Assembly (NCBI GenBank): GCA_030180135.1
Contig: CM058230.1
Location: 99,502,439 to 99,566,438 of the forward strand
From: Orychophragmus violaceus
Taxonomy: Eukaryota > Streptophyta > Magnoliopsida > Brassicales > Brassicaceae
DNA: 64,000 nt
Direction: 5' to 3'
Every line of letters starts with the position of its first letter. The stretch's first letter is position 1. Shown here one piece after another: positions 45,446-57,513 of this stretch. The notes under the pieces were generated by a model that had not been told where the DNA came from, did not search any database, and saw only the letters and a list, made by a program, of their open reading frames with translations. The position numbers and the translations under genes are program-made.

Positions 45446-46847
45446 ATTGTAACATCATCTTTACATGTCCAACAGTGCTATCAGGATACAATAACAAAGC
45501 AACCGAACCCAAATCTAATGAAACATTGGCAAGAAACTTGAAGAATCAGATGATGGAAACAAAACAAGTTGCAATATGGAAGAATCAAAGTATCATTCGA
45601 TAACAACAAAAAGCTTCCAGATTTTAGGTCTACTAAAATCAGTCAATAGAATAAGCTTAAACCCAAAATTAGTTTTACTTGTCCACATAAACGAAGGACT
45701 TACCAAGATCTACAGAATGTTATATAGCATACATATGACTCTCTCTACCATTTTGCTGTACCCAAAGCTGCGTGGAATATTTCTCTAATCCACAAACTAT
45801 AAGCAGATTCCATTCTGAAAATCCAAGAACAAAAGAAGAAAAGGTCATAATCAGATTTGGTATTACACAAGCATTACCAACAGTTTATACACCTAATCAA
45901 ATCAAATATCCCAAAACACAAATCAACAACAAGAATTGGTTCCGTTTTGATGAAGAACAAATCGTTAGACTATATTTTTATATGTGGCTGACGATTCAGA
46001 AACATCTACAAGCACGGTTCAGAAATAGGCTTAGAAAATCAGAGATTTTTTCAGAATCGTTAGACTATATTTTCGATTTCTAACAAATACCTTTCGAGTG
46101 ATTAGGTATAGGAAGAGAACAATGAGAACATGCTTCAGAGCCATCTCGAGTAGTTCATCGTCTAAACCAAACACATCGTTAGCTTATGCTTCATCTGGTG
46201 CACGACCTAATCCCCAAAGAAACTGTACAAAACCATAAACCCTAGAATCATTCCGATTTTGAAACTTTTTCCACTGACCAGATATGAAATTTTATAGAGA
46301 TAGAGGTAGAGAGATCGAGATTCATTTTTAGGGTTTGGGTGAGGATGGAGAAAGGAGGAAGAAGATCTCGGTCGAGAAAGAAGAAAGACAGTGGAGGCTA
46401 TGAATGAAGGTTCAGATTGACGGAGGAGACGGTGTTAGAAAGGAGAGAGAAGGAAGATGAGAGAAGAGAAACAAAGTTTGTGTCGATGAGAAAGAGGGGA
46501 AAAAATTCTGCGAAAACTCAAAAAAAAAAAAAAATTCTAAGACTAAAATTTGGTGTTGGAGCCACATGAAAATTTTGAGTTCCCGCTATGAGAGAGTGAG
46601 CTAGAATCAGATTTTTTCTAAGGGCTTTTGAGAAAGAGGGAAATGAAAACAAGATCCAAAAAATTGTAAAATTTTGTTAAATGTTTGGCAGACAAGTGAT
46701 TTTAGCTTCCCGCTAAGTGAAATTATGGCATAGCGTTTATAGAATGCTATGATAGAATATCAAAACTTCCAAATTCATATACGATAGCAGTTCAGTAAAC
46801 CGTGCTATAATAATATGCTATTAATGTGGATTTTTTTTGTAGTGAAG

Positions 46848-48990
46848 GGAACCTTCTTGTTATCAACCATATCCGTAACAGTGAGGTCTATTGGAATTGT
46901 GCATTCTCCAATCTTGATAGGATAGTTTTCAATGACACCATGTGGATACTTTGAAGAAGCATCCCCAAACATGAGAGAAGATGGATGAGCTTTCATGTCG
47001 TGGATCCCCATACTCTTCACCATCTCTAGGGAGATAATATTCACACTTGCACCAGAATCAACAAGAGTATCATCAAGTTTTAAATCACCAAGAGAACAAG
47101 GTATGGTAAATTTCCCATGATCTTCAAACTTGGAGAGTGATTTTGGTGTGATAGAGGGCTCATTTGTTGATGTAGATAGTCCCATCAGCTCTTCTACCTT
47201 CTCCTTGTTGGCTAGGATGTCTCTCATGAGCATCATTTAGACATGAGCCACATGCATAGTCCCCATATTAGGCAGTTGGACACCAATCTCCTTCATATCA
47301 TTCTTGAACTTGGAGATTACTTTCTTTTGAGCCTTAGTGAGGAATCTACTTGGAAATAGGATGTCGGGCTCATAAGGACGACCTTCAATTTCAGGGCCTG
47401 TTTCCCTTTCAACATTGTTGGAGCATCCCTTACTCTCCTTTATCTGCTTATCAACTTTAGGAACATGTAAAGCAGCTGAATTTTCAACATTAGAATCATG
47501 TTGAATTTTAGAGATTTCTTCATTGCCCTTTTTCTTCTCAACAACCTCTGAGCTTTCATCAAAGAAGATGGCATTACAGTACTTCTTTGGGTTTGTTTCT
47601 GGTTTTCCAGGGAGCATGCCTGTTGGTAGTTTTGATGTTGAGCCCGTTTGAGAAAATTGATGTTTGATGGTTGCAAACTCAGCTGATAGGCTGTCGTATT
47701 TTGCATTCAACTCGCTTGTCACCTTTTTGTTGATCTCCAATATTTGTTTCATCAGTTGATGGGTTGGGTCTTCTTGTCTTTGCTGGTTGGATGAGCTTCC
47801 TTGTCTTTGGTTCTGTTGGTTCCCTTGATTGATCCCTTGGTAGTTGTTGTATTGTTGACGTGGCTGGAAATTTCTTTGGTTGTTGTTGTAAGGCTGTCTT
47901 TGCTGAAAACCTTCATTGTTGTTGAATGCTAGCTTTATTGGGAAGTTTCCTTGGAGAGAGCTTTGGCCTTGAGGTTTGAATGGTAGATATGTCTGGTCTT
48001 GAGGATTCTCCACATTGTTGTTCATATAGGAAAAATTAGGATGATTCCTATAGTTTTGGTTGAAACCTTTGTTAAATCCTTGGCCTCCAATGTAGTTTAT
48101 CTCAGCTTGTCCATCATTACTTATCTCAGCATCATCTTCAAGGTAGCCTTGATGTTGATCAAATTCTCCAACAAAGTTGACATTCCTTTGGTTTGCCTTG
48201 TACAACTTGTCCAACTTCTCATTAAGGGCTTTTATCTCCCTTCTTTGGTCTTCTTTGTCACCTCCCTCTCGATAGGTGCTGTCATAATCCTCTCAATAAT
48301 TTGTGTCACTGATAGCCAAGTTCTCCACCAGTTGCATGACCTCCCTTTTATCCTTTTGCAAGAAGTTTCAATTGCTAGCAATGTCTAGCATCATCCGGTA
48401 TTTGGGCAGTACTCCACTGTAGAGTGTGCTGAGTAGACTCTCCTTAGTGAAGCCATGGTGAGGGAATTGGTTGGTGTAGCCTTTGAATCTCTCCCAAGCT
48501 TCTCCAAAGTTCTCTGTGGCCTTCTGTTTGAAACTTGATATTTCATTCCTCAATCTTGCAGTTCTTGATTTGGAGAAGAACTTGGACAAGAAGGCCCTCT
48601 TGCATTCATTCCATGAGGTGATTGAATTTGGTGGAAGGTTCTTCTCCCATAGGTGGGCTCTATCTCCAAGAGAGAATGGAAATAGTATCAGCTTCAGTGC
48701 ATCCTCAGAAATCCCATTGATTCAGACTGTTCGACATAGCTTGTCATGGTGGTCTAGTGGATCCTCCATTGGTAGGCCATGGTGGTCTAGTGGATCATCC
48801 ATTGGTAGGCCATGAAACTTGCTTCCTTGCACCATGTTGATGATGCTTACCTTGATTTCATAGTTGTTGTTGTCCACTGCTGGTGCAATGATTCATGTTT
48901 GGTAGCCATGGATGCTTGGTTCATCGTATGTTCCAATGGCTCTATGCACTCTTGGTGGATGTATTGGCCTTTGTCCTTCATGGCCCGGGT
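46848..48990 (-). pseudogene. Athila gag and first half of protease
   Basis: On the minus strand from about 48990 the gag region carries several stops. A readable part at 48589-48368 (TARLRNEISSFKQ, EAWERFKGY, PHHGFTKESLLSTLYSGVLP) is diagnostic Athila capsid. A long open stretch, 48214-47237, is N/Q/G-rich with no zinc knuckle. After a TAA at 47237 the same frame continues as DILANKEKVEELM, then the protease active site LVDSGASVNIIS, and ends at the CACTA insertion after DNKKVP. A 33-base unit near 48750-48800 is duplicated in tandem. Confidence 0.85.
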
Positions 48991-49269
48991 TCTCAAAAAC
49001 GTTACCATCATGCTGTTGTTGGTTTAGGTCAGTCATAGCTTCTTGTATGTTCTCCAACAGCAGTTATTGTCTTCTCTCCCTTGATATACTTCTTTCCAAT
49101 GCTCATATATCGTCTACCCGAGGTATTATGTTTGTTGGTCCCCTGCTCCTCAAGTTCATTCCCCTACAAAACAAAGGAAAACAAGGTAGAGAGTGTGAGA
49201 TATCAATGTAACCGAATGACTTAGTCTCAAGAAAAAACCCAATCCTAATGGCTTAATTTCCACAAAGAA

Positions 49270-49282
49270 GGCAACGGTGCCA
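49270..49282 (-). promoter_or_regulatory. Eroded tRNA-Asp primer binding site
   Basis: GGCAACGGTGCCA on the plus strand matches the tRNA-Asp 3' end with one substitution, but the next four C positions are lost. It lies four bases from the LTR. Confidence 0.75.
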
Positions 49283-49286
49283 AACT

Positions 49287-50860
49287 TGATAAGCATAAAA
49301 AGTTCCCTTCAATACCACTTCAGCTGCAAGTTTACAGCCTAGTCTTTTTAGTTTTAGGGGTGTCAATCAACTTGGGTGATTACACACACTAAGAATGCAG
49401 GAGTTCACTTAATCTAAGTGCAAGCAAAGTGATACACGGTTTTGTTCACTAGTCTTTGCAATAAATAAAAACAATAACCAATTCAACACAAGTTCACAAA
49501 ACGCAAGTACAATTTTAACAGTGTTCAAGAGTGAATAAAACAGAGCAAAACCAAGCAAGATGATGATTGATACAATTGATTAAAAGACTAAGTTCCTTGA
49601 GTTGAGATTTCGGTTTGGGTGATCAACAATTAATTCAGAAGCATTTGAAAACAATGGAATGATTTCCTAGGCTAAGAACAACATATCAAGCTACTCCACT
49701 CTCATGATAATAGCCATATACCTATCAAGCATTAACATCAATTCTCATTGGCAATTTCAAGATAGATATGCTTTATGAACAAGCTAGTTCTTATTACCAC
49801 TAAACACCTTAAACATCAATTCTCATTGGTTAAGTATGTAAATCACTTGATAGAGTTTCAAACATTACCTACACTTCTCAGTGCTAGCAACATTCAGGAT
49901 CAAGGAATTGATTAGCTACTTCAATCCTAGCATTAAGAGTTTCTAACAAGTAAGAAATCAATATTTCGAAGTTTTAAACAACCTAAACCATTACTAGATC
50001 ACCCTCACCTCACTCAAACCCATTAACTTATAGTAAACTACTCACTAGCCATGGTAATAACAAAGCAAGACATGATTTAATAAATCAAGTACGAAAGAAA
50101 TAAGAAGAACTCAAAGAAGAACTCAAGAACAAAACTTAAATTGCATAAAAGATCAAAGAAACCTAATTGTTTGAAGTAGATTATTTACAAGAGGTGATAT
50201 GGCTCTTCTAACACATTAAGAGCCTTTAAATAGAAGATAAAAGAGTGTAATGGTCGACCACAACCACATGGAGGGTCTACAAGCCGAAAGCAAAAAGAAA
50301 AAGTAGCATGTGGACAAAAGTTGGTCTCATAGCGGCAGGGTTGATATGTGTTCAGTAAATCGGTCATAACTCTTTGGTTATAGCTCCAAATGACTTCAAA
50401 CCACCTCCATTAGAAATCTAACTCAATTGCTATAACTTAAGTTTGAAGATCCAAAGCTAAATATGAATGTAAGCTTTTCATATGACTCGATCTTTCCAGG
50501 TTAAATCTTACAATGGGATTGGGAGGCCGCTGTGAGAGGCTGCTGTTAGACCTCTTGATCCACAGCGACTTCGGGAGGCCGCTGTGGAGGCCGCTGGAGC
50601 TCCCAGATTTTCGTAGTTCTTCATAGCGGCTTCAGTAGGCTGCTGTGAGGCCTGGTCGTGATCTTTAGCTGTTTTCCATTCTTTTGGTTGTATTTCTGTC
50701 CCTACCTCCTTCATTATCATTTGGGTGTTTCATCATGTCTTCCACCACCTAAAAAAGAGAAACAAAGCATATGCAATCCTAATGATGCCTAAATGCATTA
50801 TCCTAAAGCTAAAACACACTAAAAATCATGATAAAAACAACTCAAAAATACAACACATCA
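49287..50860 (-). repeat. 5' LTR of the Athila element (1574 bp)
   Basis: It pairs with 39271-40848, starts TGATAAGCAT and ends ACACATCA on the plus strand. The ACTAG duplication follows. Confidence 0.92.
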
Positions 50861-51345
50861 ACTAGAAATGTGTTTGTTTACTAGTAAATACAAAGCTGAA
50901 GTTTAGGTGTCAAATTGATTGATAATTCTGTTTTTGTAAAGGCATCTGTGAAGTTTCATGTGTTTGTTAATAGTGGTATCGATTGAACTGTCAATAACAT
51001 GTCATAGTTAATCTTGTTAAGATGTCAAGTGTCAGCTTCCTTTAGCTAAAGGCATTCATGTCACTGTATGTAATCAGATCAAATTTTGATCACATGGAAT
51101 GGAAAACGAGATCAGTGGTCATCTGACTAGAGGATTAACAAAACTAGCTAATCAGCCAAATCTTACTTCCATTTTATCGAGCTTGGCTAATCCCCCACAT
51201 TCACATGTTACTTTTCTATAAGTTTTAAATTTACTTGTACTAAATTTATTTTGTCACCAGTCTTTCTTTCTATGATAGCTTATATCGTGGAATTGAGCAC
51301 GAGAATGTCTAACATATCTCATTTTTAAACAATGTTTGATTGCAG

Positions 51346-51402
51346 GTAATGGAAAACGAGATGAATGGAAATCTGAATGCGGGCACATCCGGTAGTACTT
51401 AG
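51346..51402 (+). pseudogene. Last exon of the CACTA gene
   Basis: After a TTGCAG acceptor it reads VMENEMNGNLNAGTSGST and a TAG. It lies past the Athila insertion, in line with exons ending at 39255. Confidence 0.6.
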
Positions 51403-52182
51403 TTTAGGAGAACTAGTTAGAACTGTTTTATTACCTACATTTCTATTTAGACTATATGTTTTCTTTGCAGCTAGAATACATTTTAGTTGAATGCTTGCTT
51501 TCTATTTATTCTACATTTAGTATTTGAACTACATACTTTCTATGTACCATATTTTATATTTGATATGGTTTTCTCTTTTCACGTTTTCAATGGGTATTAT
51601 ATGAATTTTATGAAAATAATTATAAATTATTGATACTTCATTTGTATAACTGATGAAAGACAATCATATTAAGTGATGGAACTATACCATACTAAAATCA
51701 ATTAAAACAAGTGACACAATTTTTTGTTATTATTTATTTGCAAATGTTGCAAATGTTAGCATCAATTGTTGTAAAGTGACACGATTATTTACCATCACTA
51801 AATATAATTGATGGTACTAGTACCATCACATGTTGTAACCGTTACAAATATTAATGACAATGGCCAATAATTGATATAAATATTTTCATCGTTTTTATAA
51901 ACCGATGTAAATATTAGTAACATATTTACTAAGCGACATAACTAATTAACATCACTTATGGTAATCAATTTAATATTAAGGACAGTTATAATAACCGATT
52001 TAATTTAGAGTCACTAAATATAATTGCCGCTATTGTTACCATCACTTGCTATAACTGACATATTAATTTGTATCACCACTTTCCGACTTGGTTACATAAG
52101 TGATAGTAACACATTAGTGTCATTCAATAATTGATGTAATCGTAGGAAAAAGCGACGCTACACACCCTGTTTTTTTGTAGTG
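51403..52182 (+). repeat. CACTA 3' subterminal region and terminal repeat
   Basis: AT-rich sequence with repeated GTGA(C/T)...ACATCAC-like phrases ends in TTTTTTTGTAGTG, the CACTA end. The 5' partner is not in the window. Confidence 0.7.
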
Positions 52183-52976
52183 GTAGAATGCAAAGTTCTG
52201 GAAAAATATACTTAGATTAATCGTAGGTTGAAAGGTGAATACAATGAAGAGGTATTTGATGTGTCAGTCACGGCGTAGTACAAGCGGTAGTACAAGACGT
52301 GACTCAGGACGTTGATATGTTCGATTGATGAGATATGAACGAATCTTTATAATGTGATTCGGTTTATGGGTTGTGTGCTGAGCTGGATGAAGATCTTGGA
52401 ATGAAGATTGTAGCTTGGAGTTGTTTACTTATTTTTTGAATAATTTTCAAGAAAAAAGGAAAAGTTACAAAATGTGGAATAGGAAATATCAAAACAAAAA
52501 GGATATTTGCTATATCGTTATTTAGGTAAACTTGAGAAGCAAGTTTAGCCTATATAAAGAGGAGAGGTGTGGCCTATGAAGATGCATAAGTTGAGAGAAT
52601 AAAAACTCAAGAGGGCTTTTGTATTTTGGGAAAAAAATCTAGGCTCTAGGGGGAGCTTAGCTCAGTTGTTTGATCCTGAAGAATTCTTGTATTGGATAGA
52701 GCGGTAGATCAATAGGGTTTGTTCTATTCTTTTGTAATGGGTGGGATTACTTTCTATTCAAGTGAATTCGAAATTGGGGGAGTAGAAAAAATTGAAACCA
52801 ATAAAACTTTGTGTGACTTTCTTTCTACACTTTTATATTTGCCTCACCTGCGTTTTCATACAATTCGTGTGATTTTTAATTCGTTTATGACTTGTTATTA
52901 CCTAACGCTATTTTTTTCCATCGTAACAAACAAAAATATACCATTATAATTGTATTATAGTGGAATAAAACGTATA
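52183..52976. other. Intergenic stretch with LTR-like features
   Basis: There is a TG start candidate at 52257, a TATATAAAGAGG at about 52552 and a promoter-leader look downstream. No matching CA end with a duplication was found, so a solo LTR is only a possibility. No gene is supported. Confidence 0.3.
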
Positions 52977-54072
52977 TCTAATCAATACTATTAAAACAGG
53001 AAGGTTTGCCATGTTACATAAATGTTGTTTCCGAAATTTACCCTTGATATTATTAGGATTTGTAACCTTCATTAAGGGTAAATATGTCATTCTCAAATAC
53101 ATATTACGAATCATTAATGTAAAACTAAATTATAATTAATTAATCATAATATCTTGCAATATCTTTCATTACTTTAAATATAAATATATATTTCCTTTTT
53201 ATTATACAAAATCTAACAAAAAATCTTTTTAATCCATTTTATTTTTAATTAACTAATTAATTTTGTAATTATATTATATATTTATATTTAATAAATAATT
53301 ATAAGTATAATTAGATGAATTAATACAGATTTATGTTTATAAATTATAAAATAAATATAAAAATTATAGAAATCTTTTTAAAAAAATAATATATATATAT
53401 ATATATATAACCCACTACTTTTTCAAATATATAAATAAAATAATAATAAAAATATGTAATATACTTTATTTTCAAAAAGTGAATTCTGTAAAAATATTCA
53501 AATTACTATTACCTAAACAATAATTTATATTAAAAATTAAGCTAAAATATTAAAAATAGATATATATTTAAATTTGATAAAACGTAAAATATCAACAATA
53601 AGTAAATATTTATATTATTCAAATATATAATTGTCGGGTTGATTAATGATTATACTAAAACAATTTTTTAGCGGGTTGTTTTATACTTTTATAATTTGAA
53701 TACTATAAAAATATACAACTTATTATTAATTAAACTTTAATCTATAAAATAAAAAAATTAAACCTAAATATGAATATATATATATATATATATAATATAT
53801 ATATATTATTTTATATGATACAACTCATATTAGAACTTATAATGTGAATTATTATTTTAATCTCTTTATCTTTACGATATTTCCTCCCAAATAATACAAA
53901 ATTCATTTTTAAACCTAAATTATTAACTCACGTTTTATATTATGGGTTATATAATTATAAATAAAATTATATTGCATATATAAATAAAAAATTACTAACA
54001 ATAAAATAGCTAAAATTTTAAAATTGTAAAGAAAAATATACCCGCGTTCAGAAAACGCGGGTCAAAATCTAG
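52977..54072 (+). mobile_element. Non-autonomous Helitron (1096 bp)
   Basis: It starts TCTAATCAATACTATT after an A and ends in CTAG before a T, as expected for insertion between A and T. The 3' hairpin CCCGCGTT-CAGAA-AACGCGGG (54041-54061) stands seven bases before CTAG. The body is very AT-rich, with TA microsatellites (53391-53409, 53770-53795), and has no Rep/helicase. Confidence 0.88.
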
Positions 54073-54208
54073 TTTTATTTTATTTTGTTAACTAGCTTTA
54101 TGTACGTATATCTAAATTGATATCATGGTTTATCACTTTATCACATAAAAAATGAAATTCTTGGAAGATAATGGAATGGTCACGCGGTTGTTCCATACTT
54201 GAAGTTGT

Positions 54209-54760
54209 GCTTATCCTTGCGGTCCAGAAGTTATAATCAATTGCGCACAAATAAGATAAGAAAATTTGGATAGGTCTTAGTGGTCCTTGTGAAATGGAAC
54301 TGCGAGCAAACGAGACAGTAACATATAGAAGTTGTGGCGTTTCTTTTTTTCTCTAAAAATTCCATTAATCATTCATTCAAACAATATATTACACATAATT
54401 TAAAAACTAAATCAGCGAGTTTTATAAACTTCCGGAAAACAAAAACCAACAGAAAAACAATTTCCTAGAACTAAAAGCCAGCAAATTAGATCACTCACAA
54501 TAACTTATCCTCAAGATTTTAGATCACTCCATATCGCCTATTTCGTTGTTGAGTTGTTTGATCTCTTCAAACGCTATGTTCTTAAGTTCAGACGTGTGGA
54601 ATGCTCTAATTGTTCGAGCTTTCACCAAGCTTCTCTATGGTCAGGGTTAAGGTACTGAATTTGTCTCGTCTTTTTCTCTTCTCACATCTCTACTTGGAAA
54701 TATTGGAGAGCATAGTATCTCCATCCCGATTCTCGTCCAAGTTAGATCCATACCTATAAT
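54209..54760. repeat. Duplicated segment, copy B, left part
   Basis: It is similar to 33628-34190. The copia element inserted at 54760, duplicating ATAAT. Copy A keeps the uninterrupted site CCATACCCATAATTTTTTC. Confidence 0.78.
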
Positions 54761-55357
54761 TGATAATGAATGCAATGAGCTGGAGCATGAGTTACGACAG
54801 ATACTGAATCAAGCAACGAGTGCAACAACGACTAAGTCAACGATGGAGAGCGTGAGCTGGAACGAAGGGATATGGAAATCATGGATACAAGAAGCTGACA
54901 AGGACAAACCTAAAGATGAGTACCTGAGCCGGATGTGAAGATTAGTGAAGATACTCATGGAATATGCACTTAAAAGAATTTAGGAAAATATGCTTTTCTC
55001 TAAACAAAGAAAAGTGGAAATATACCTAAGAGAGTTTAGGAAATATGCCAAAGGAAATTAGGAAGTTGTACGATGGTCTATGGTGTATAAATAGATCATC
55101 TAGGGCATCTGTGCTTGGTGCGTCTTTAGAGAGAGATTGCAATTAGTAACGGTTTGTGTATTCTTGAAAGGGGAATCAAACTTGGGTGCTAAGGGTGAAT
55201 CTGAGTGGCTTTGAGATCAAGTGTAGATCAAAAAGCAAGAGAGACAAGGTTGTTATGGTGAAACGTGTAAGTTTGCTTTGCAATAAAAAGTCTTGTGTAA
55301 AACCACCCGTGTTACTTTGTGTTCTAGTTCATATATTAAGTAGTCCTTGCGCTTTCA
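54761..55357 (+). repeat. 5' LTR of the gag-only copia (597 bp)
   Basis: It starts TGATAATGAATGC and ends CTTTCA. A TATA-like GTATAAATAG lies at about 55083-55092. Confidence 0.9.
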
Positions 55358-55359
55358 AT

Positions 55360-55371
55360 TGGTATCAGAGC
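55360..55371 (+). promoter_or_regulatory. Primer binding site, initiator Met tRNA
   Basis: TGGTATCAGAGC lies two bases after the LTR. Confidence 0.93.
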
Positions 55372-55475
55372 GGGCACTTGTGAGTATTGCAAACAGGTGA
55401 GATCCTGTGTAAAAGATGGGGGACTCCTCATTAGAGATTCTGAATGAATGAAACTATGGATGTTGGAAGTCAAGG

Positions 55476-57161
55476 TTGAAGTCGATCATTAAAGGCATAG
55501 ACGCTCATGCTTGGAGAGCTGTTGTATCCGGGTGGAAGGATCCAAAAACCAAAACTCAATCAGGAGATGAAATTAATAAGCCAGAAGAGGAATGGACGGA
55601 GGATGAAAGAAGACAGTCAAAGTTCAACGCTAGGGCACTCACAGCTATTCATGAAAGTGTATCAAAGATACAATTTGAGTTGATTCAAGGATGTGATATT
55701 GCAAAGGAAGCATGGGACATTCTGCAAATACACTTTGAAGGAATTGAGAAGGTACAAAATTTAAGAAAAGATCTATTGGCTTCTAGATTCGAAAATCTTA
55801 AGATGGATGAACATGAGTCAATCTCTGAGTATAGTTCGAAAATATGCTCTCTAGCTCAGGAGGCTTTGACTCTTGGAAAGAAATACAAGAATAAAAAGTT
55901 AGTCAAGAAGCTGTTGAGAGGTTTACCTCAGAGATTTCATGTAATAAAGACTGTGATGGAAGTTTTTCTTGACACAAATAATATGACTTTTGATGAGTTA
56001 GTTGGAAGGTTACAAGTTCATGAATTGGGGTTACCATCTATTGTATCAGACGACTGTGGGATCGATGTCAACTCGGTTAGTGGCAATGGAGAGAACGTGG
56101 GGTCCTATAAAATAGAAGATCTTCTGGATATTGTGGAGAATAAAGTCGAAGAAGTTCTGAAGAGAAAAAGAAGAATCAAGTGTGATACTTTCAAAGGAGA
56201 TGACAACATAAAATCTAAGGGTGTTAAGTTAAAAGGGAGGAATAAGGATATTCTTAACCATTCCAACAATGAAGAGTCTGAAAGAGAGACACATAAAGAA
56301 GGGATTTCTAACATTGTGGCGTTATTTGGATCAGCTAAAGTTACATCTGACTCTGTTGTCGCACATTCGAATAATACAGATGCTAGTTCAACGAGTAGCT
56401 CAAGACGTGGAGATTCTGATCTTCAATATGAGGATCTTATGGAAACCTGCAAAGCTCTAGTAGAAGAGAGGAAGAGATGGAAAATCAAGGTGGAAAAGCT
56501 TGAAGAACAACTTGACTATGAGAAGAAGCCCTCTAAGGCTTTAGAGAATGCATTGAACAATAACAAGAATAGTATAAGAAGAAAGGAGAACGCTCACATG
56601 GATTGCAGAAGAAACATATCAGGACCTGGAGCAAATCAGATATCTACTACAAAAGAAGTGATAATAGCAATTGAATCTGAGGAACTCTTGCTAACAAAGG
56701 CAAGCACAAAAACTGTAACAAACACTGCTACAGGGGGAAGAACACGATCTGGATCAGGAGAAAGTGTCAAGAAGAGGATCAAGCATCATTCACATACAGA
56801 GTGCAGAGCAAATCTTGTTGATACACGTGGTGATGCAATAAGAGTTGAGACAAACATAATAAGTACAAGATCATATTGGCATCGATCTACTCAATGTTAC
56901 TATTGTGGTAAATTTGGTCATATCAAAGCACATTGTTATAAATTTCTACATCATACAAATCAGATTTGGAGGAGAAATAGATATGTTTCCAATTGTGAGA
57001 TGTTCAGAAAGGCATGGATGAAGAAGCCTAAATTTTATGGTAAATATTCAAGGCGTGTGGGACAAAATCAAGGAATGATCAAGAAGGAGAACCACATAAG
57101 AGGTATCAATGTGAAGTATGATGATTCAGGTCAATGGAGGAATCGATCAGTACATGGATAG
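55476..57161 (+). CDS. Copia Gag protein (no Pol)
   Basis: The open frame is 561 codons. Residues about 1-190 are a UBN2-type Gag domain (AWDILQIHFEG, SRFENLKM, LLRGLPQRF), followed by a coiled-coil E/K-rich middle and a CCHC knuckle CYYCGKFGHIKAHC near residue 475. The likely original start is the ATG at 55415, since the same frame reads MGDSSLEILNE before a TGA at 55448 and then NYGCWKSRLK. That stop removes the native N-terminus, so the present ATG at 55476 gives a slightly shortened Gag. The frame closes at 57161, 350 bases before the LTR, with no protease. Such an element could move only with enzymes from a related copy. Confidence 0.85.
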   Translation: MKSIIKGIDAHAWRAVVSGWKDPKTKTQSGDEINKPEEEWTEDERRQSKFNARALTAIHESVSKIQFELIQGCDIAKEAWDILQIHFEGIEKVQNLRKDLLASRFENLKMDEHESISEYSSKICSLAQEALTLGKKYKNKKLVKKLLRGLPQRFHVIKTVMEVFLDTNNMTFDELVGRLQVHELGLPSIVSDDCGIDVNSVSGNGENVGSYKIEDLLDIVENKVEEVLKRKRRIKCDTFKGDDNIKSKGVKLKGRNKDILNHSNNEESERETHKEGISNIVALFGSAKVTSDSVVAHSNNTDASSTSSSRRGDSDLQYEDLMETCKALVEERKRWKIKVEKLEEQLDYEKKPSKALENALNNNKNSIRRKENAHMDCRRNISGPGANQISTTKEVIIAIESEELLLTKASTKTVTNTATGGRTRSGSGESVKKRIKHHSHTECRANLVDTRGDAIRVETNIISTRSYWHRSTQCYYCGKFGHIKAHCYKFLHHTNQIWRRNRYVSNCEMFRKAWMKKPKFYGKYSRRVGQNQGMIKKENHIRGINVKYDDSGQWRNRSVHG

Positions 57162-57500
57162 TGATCTGGGTGAAGTCGTCAACAGACAAGAATACAAAAA
57201 TGGGAGAAAAGAAAGAAACTTGTCTGTTTTGACGACTGTTGCAGGTCTTGTGCTAGAGGCTGTAGTAGATTCTGCAACAACATGGAAACCCGAGTTATTT
57301 TGAGGAGAACGTCAGTTGTGGTATGTTTTTAACTTAGTTGTGCACTCAAGCAGGGGGAGAGGTCAGCACAAGTGGGAGCTTATCTCATGGGGGAGTTCTG
57401 ATTTGAAGATGTGATATGAAGAATTGCTCTATTTGGTATGTGTTCGTAAGTGGTTGAAGTTTATCAAGAACCAACAATGCTTGAGTATCAAACTAAGCTA

Positions 57501-57513
57501 AAAAGGGGGAGAT
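57501..57513 (+). promoter_or_regulatory. Polypurine tract of the gag-only copia
   Basis: AAAAGGGGGAGAT directly precedes the LTR start TGATAATG. Confidence 0.85.

Larger units (their letters stand above)
43285..46844. mobile_element. Non-autonomous CACTA element carrying host gene pieces
   Basis: The ends CACTACAAGAAAAA and TTTTTTTTGTAGTG form an inverted repeat, flanked by the 3-bp duplication AAG (43282-43284 and 46845-46847). Subterminal repeats around GATAGCGTTTT occur, with a 94-bp tandem unit near the left end. No transposase is present. Fragments of at least two host genes with their introns lie inside on the minus strand. The insertion splits the protease gene of the Athila element. 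Confidence 0.9.
39271..50860 (-). mobile_element. Athila element, gag-protease only, with nested CACTA element
   Basis: The ends are exact: the duplication ACTAG is at 39266-39270 and 50861-50865. LTRs are 39271-40848 and 49287-50860. On the minus strand: 5' LTR, an eroded primer site, gag, protease interrupted by the 3.56-kb CACTA element, then non-coding sequence to the 3' LTR. No RT or integrase exists in the remaining 1.8 kb. The LTRs differ by scattered substitutions and small indels, more than in the first element, so the insertion is older. Confidence 0.9.
35881..52182 (+). mobile_element. CACTA (En/Spm) transposon, 3' half, split by an Athila element
   Basis: Coding pieces with DUF4218, DUF4216 and Transposase_24-type similarity run from about 35890 to 39255. 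The last exon is at 51346-51402 and the terminal inverted repeat ends TTTTTTTGTAGTG at 52182. The 5' half with TNP2 is missing. The element is interrupted at 39270/50861 by a complete LTR element with duplication ACTAG. Confidence 0.82.

Noticed and set aside
45772..46083. A 103-codon plus-strand ORF in the small CACTA element
   Set aside because: No recognisable domain, and opposite to the captured pieces; probably chance.
52719..52949. A 76-codon ORF
   Set aside because: AT-rich, no domain, no neighbours to support it.
52257..52952. A solo LTR
   Set aside because: There is a TG start and a TATA-like box, but no CA end with a matching duplication was found.
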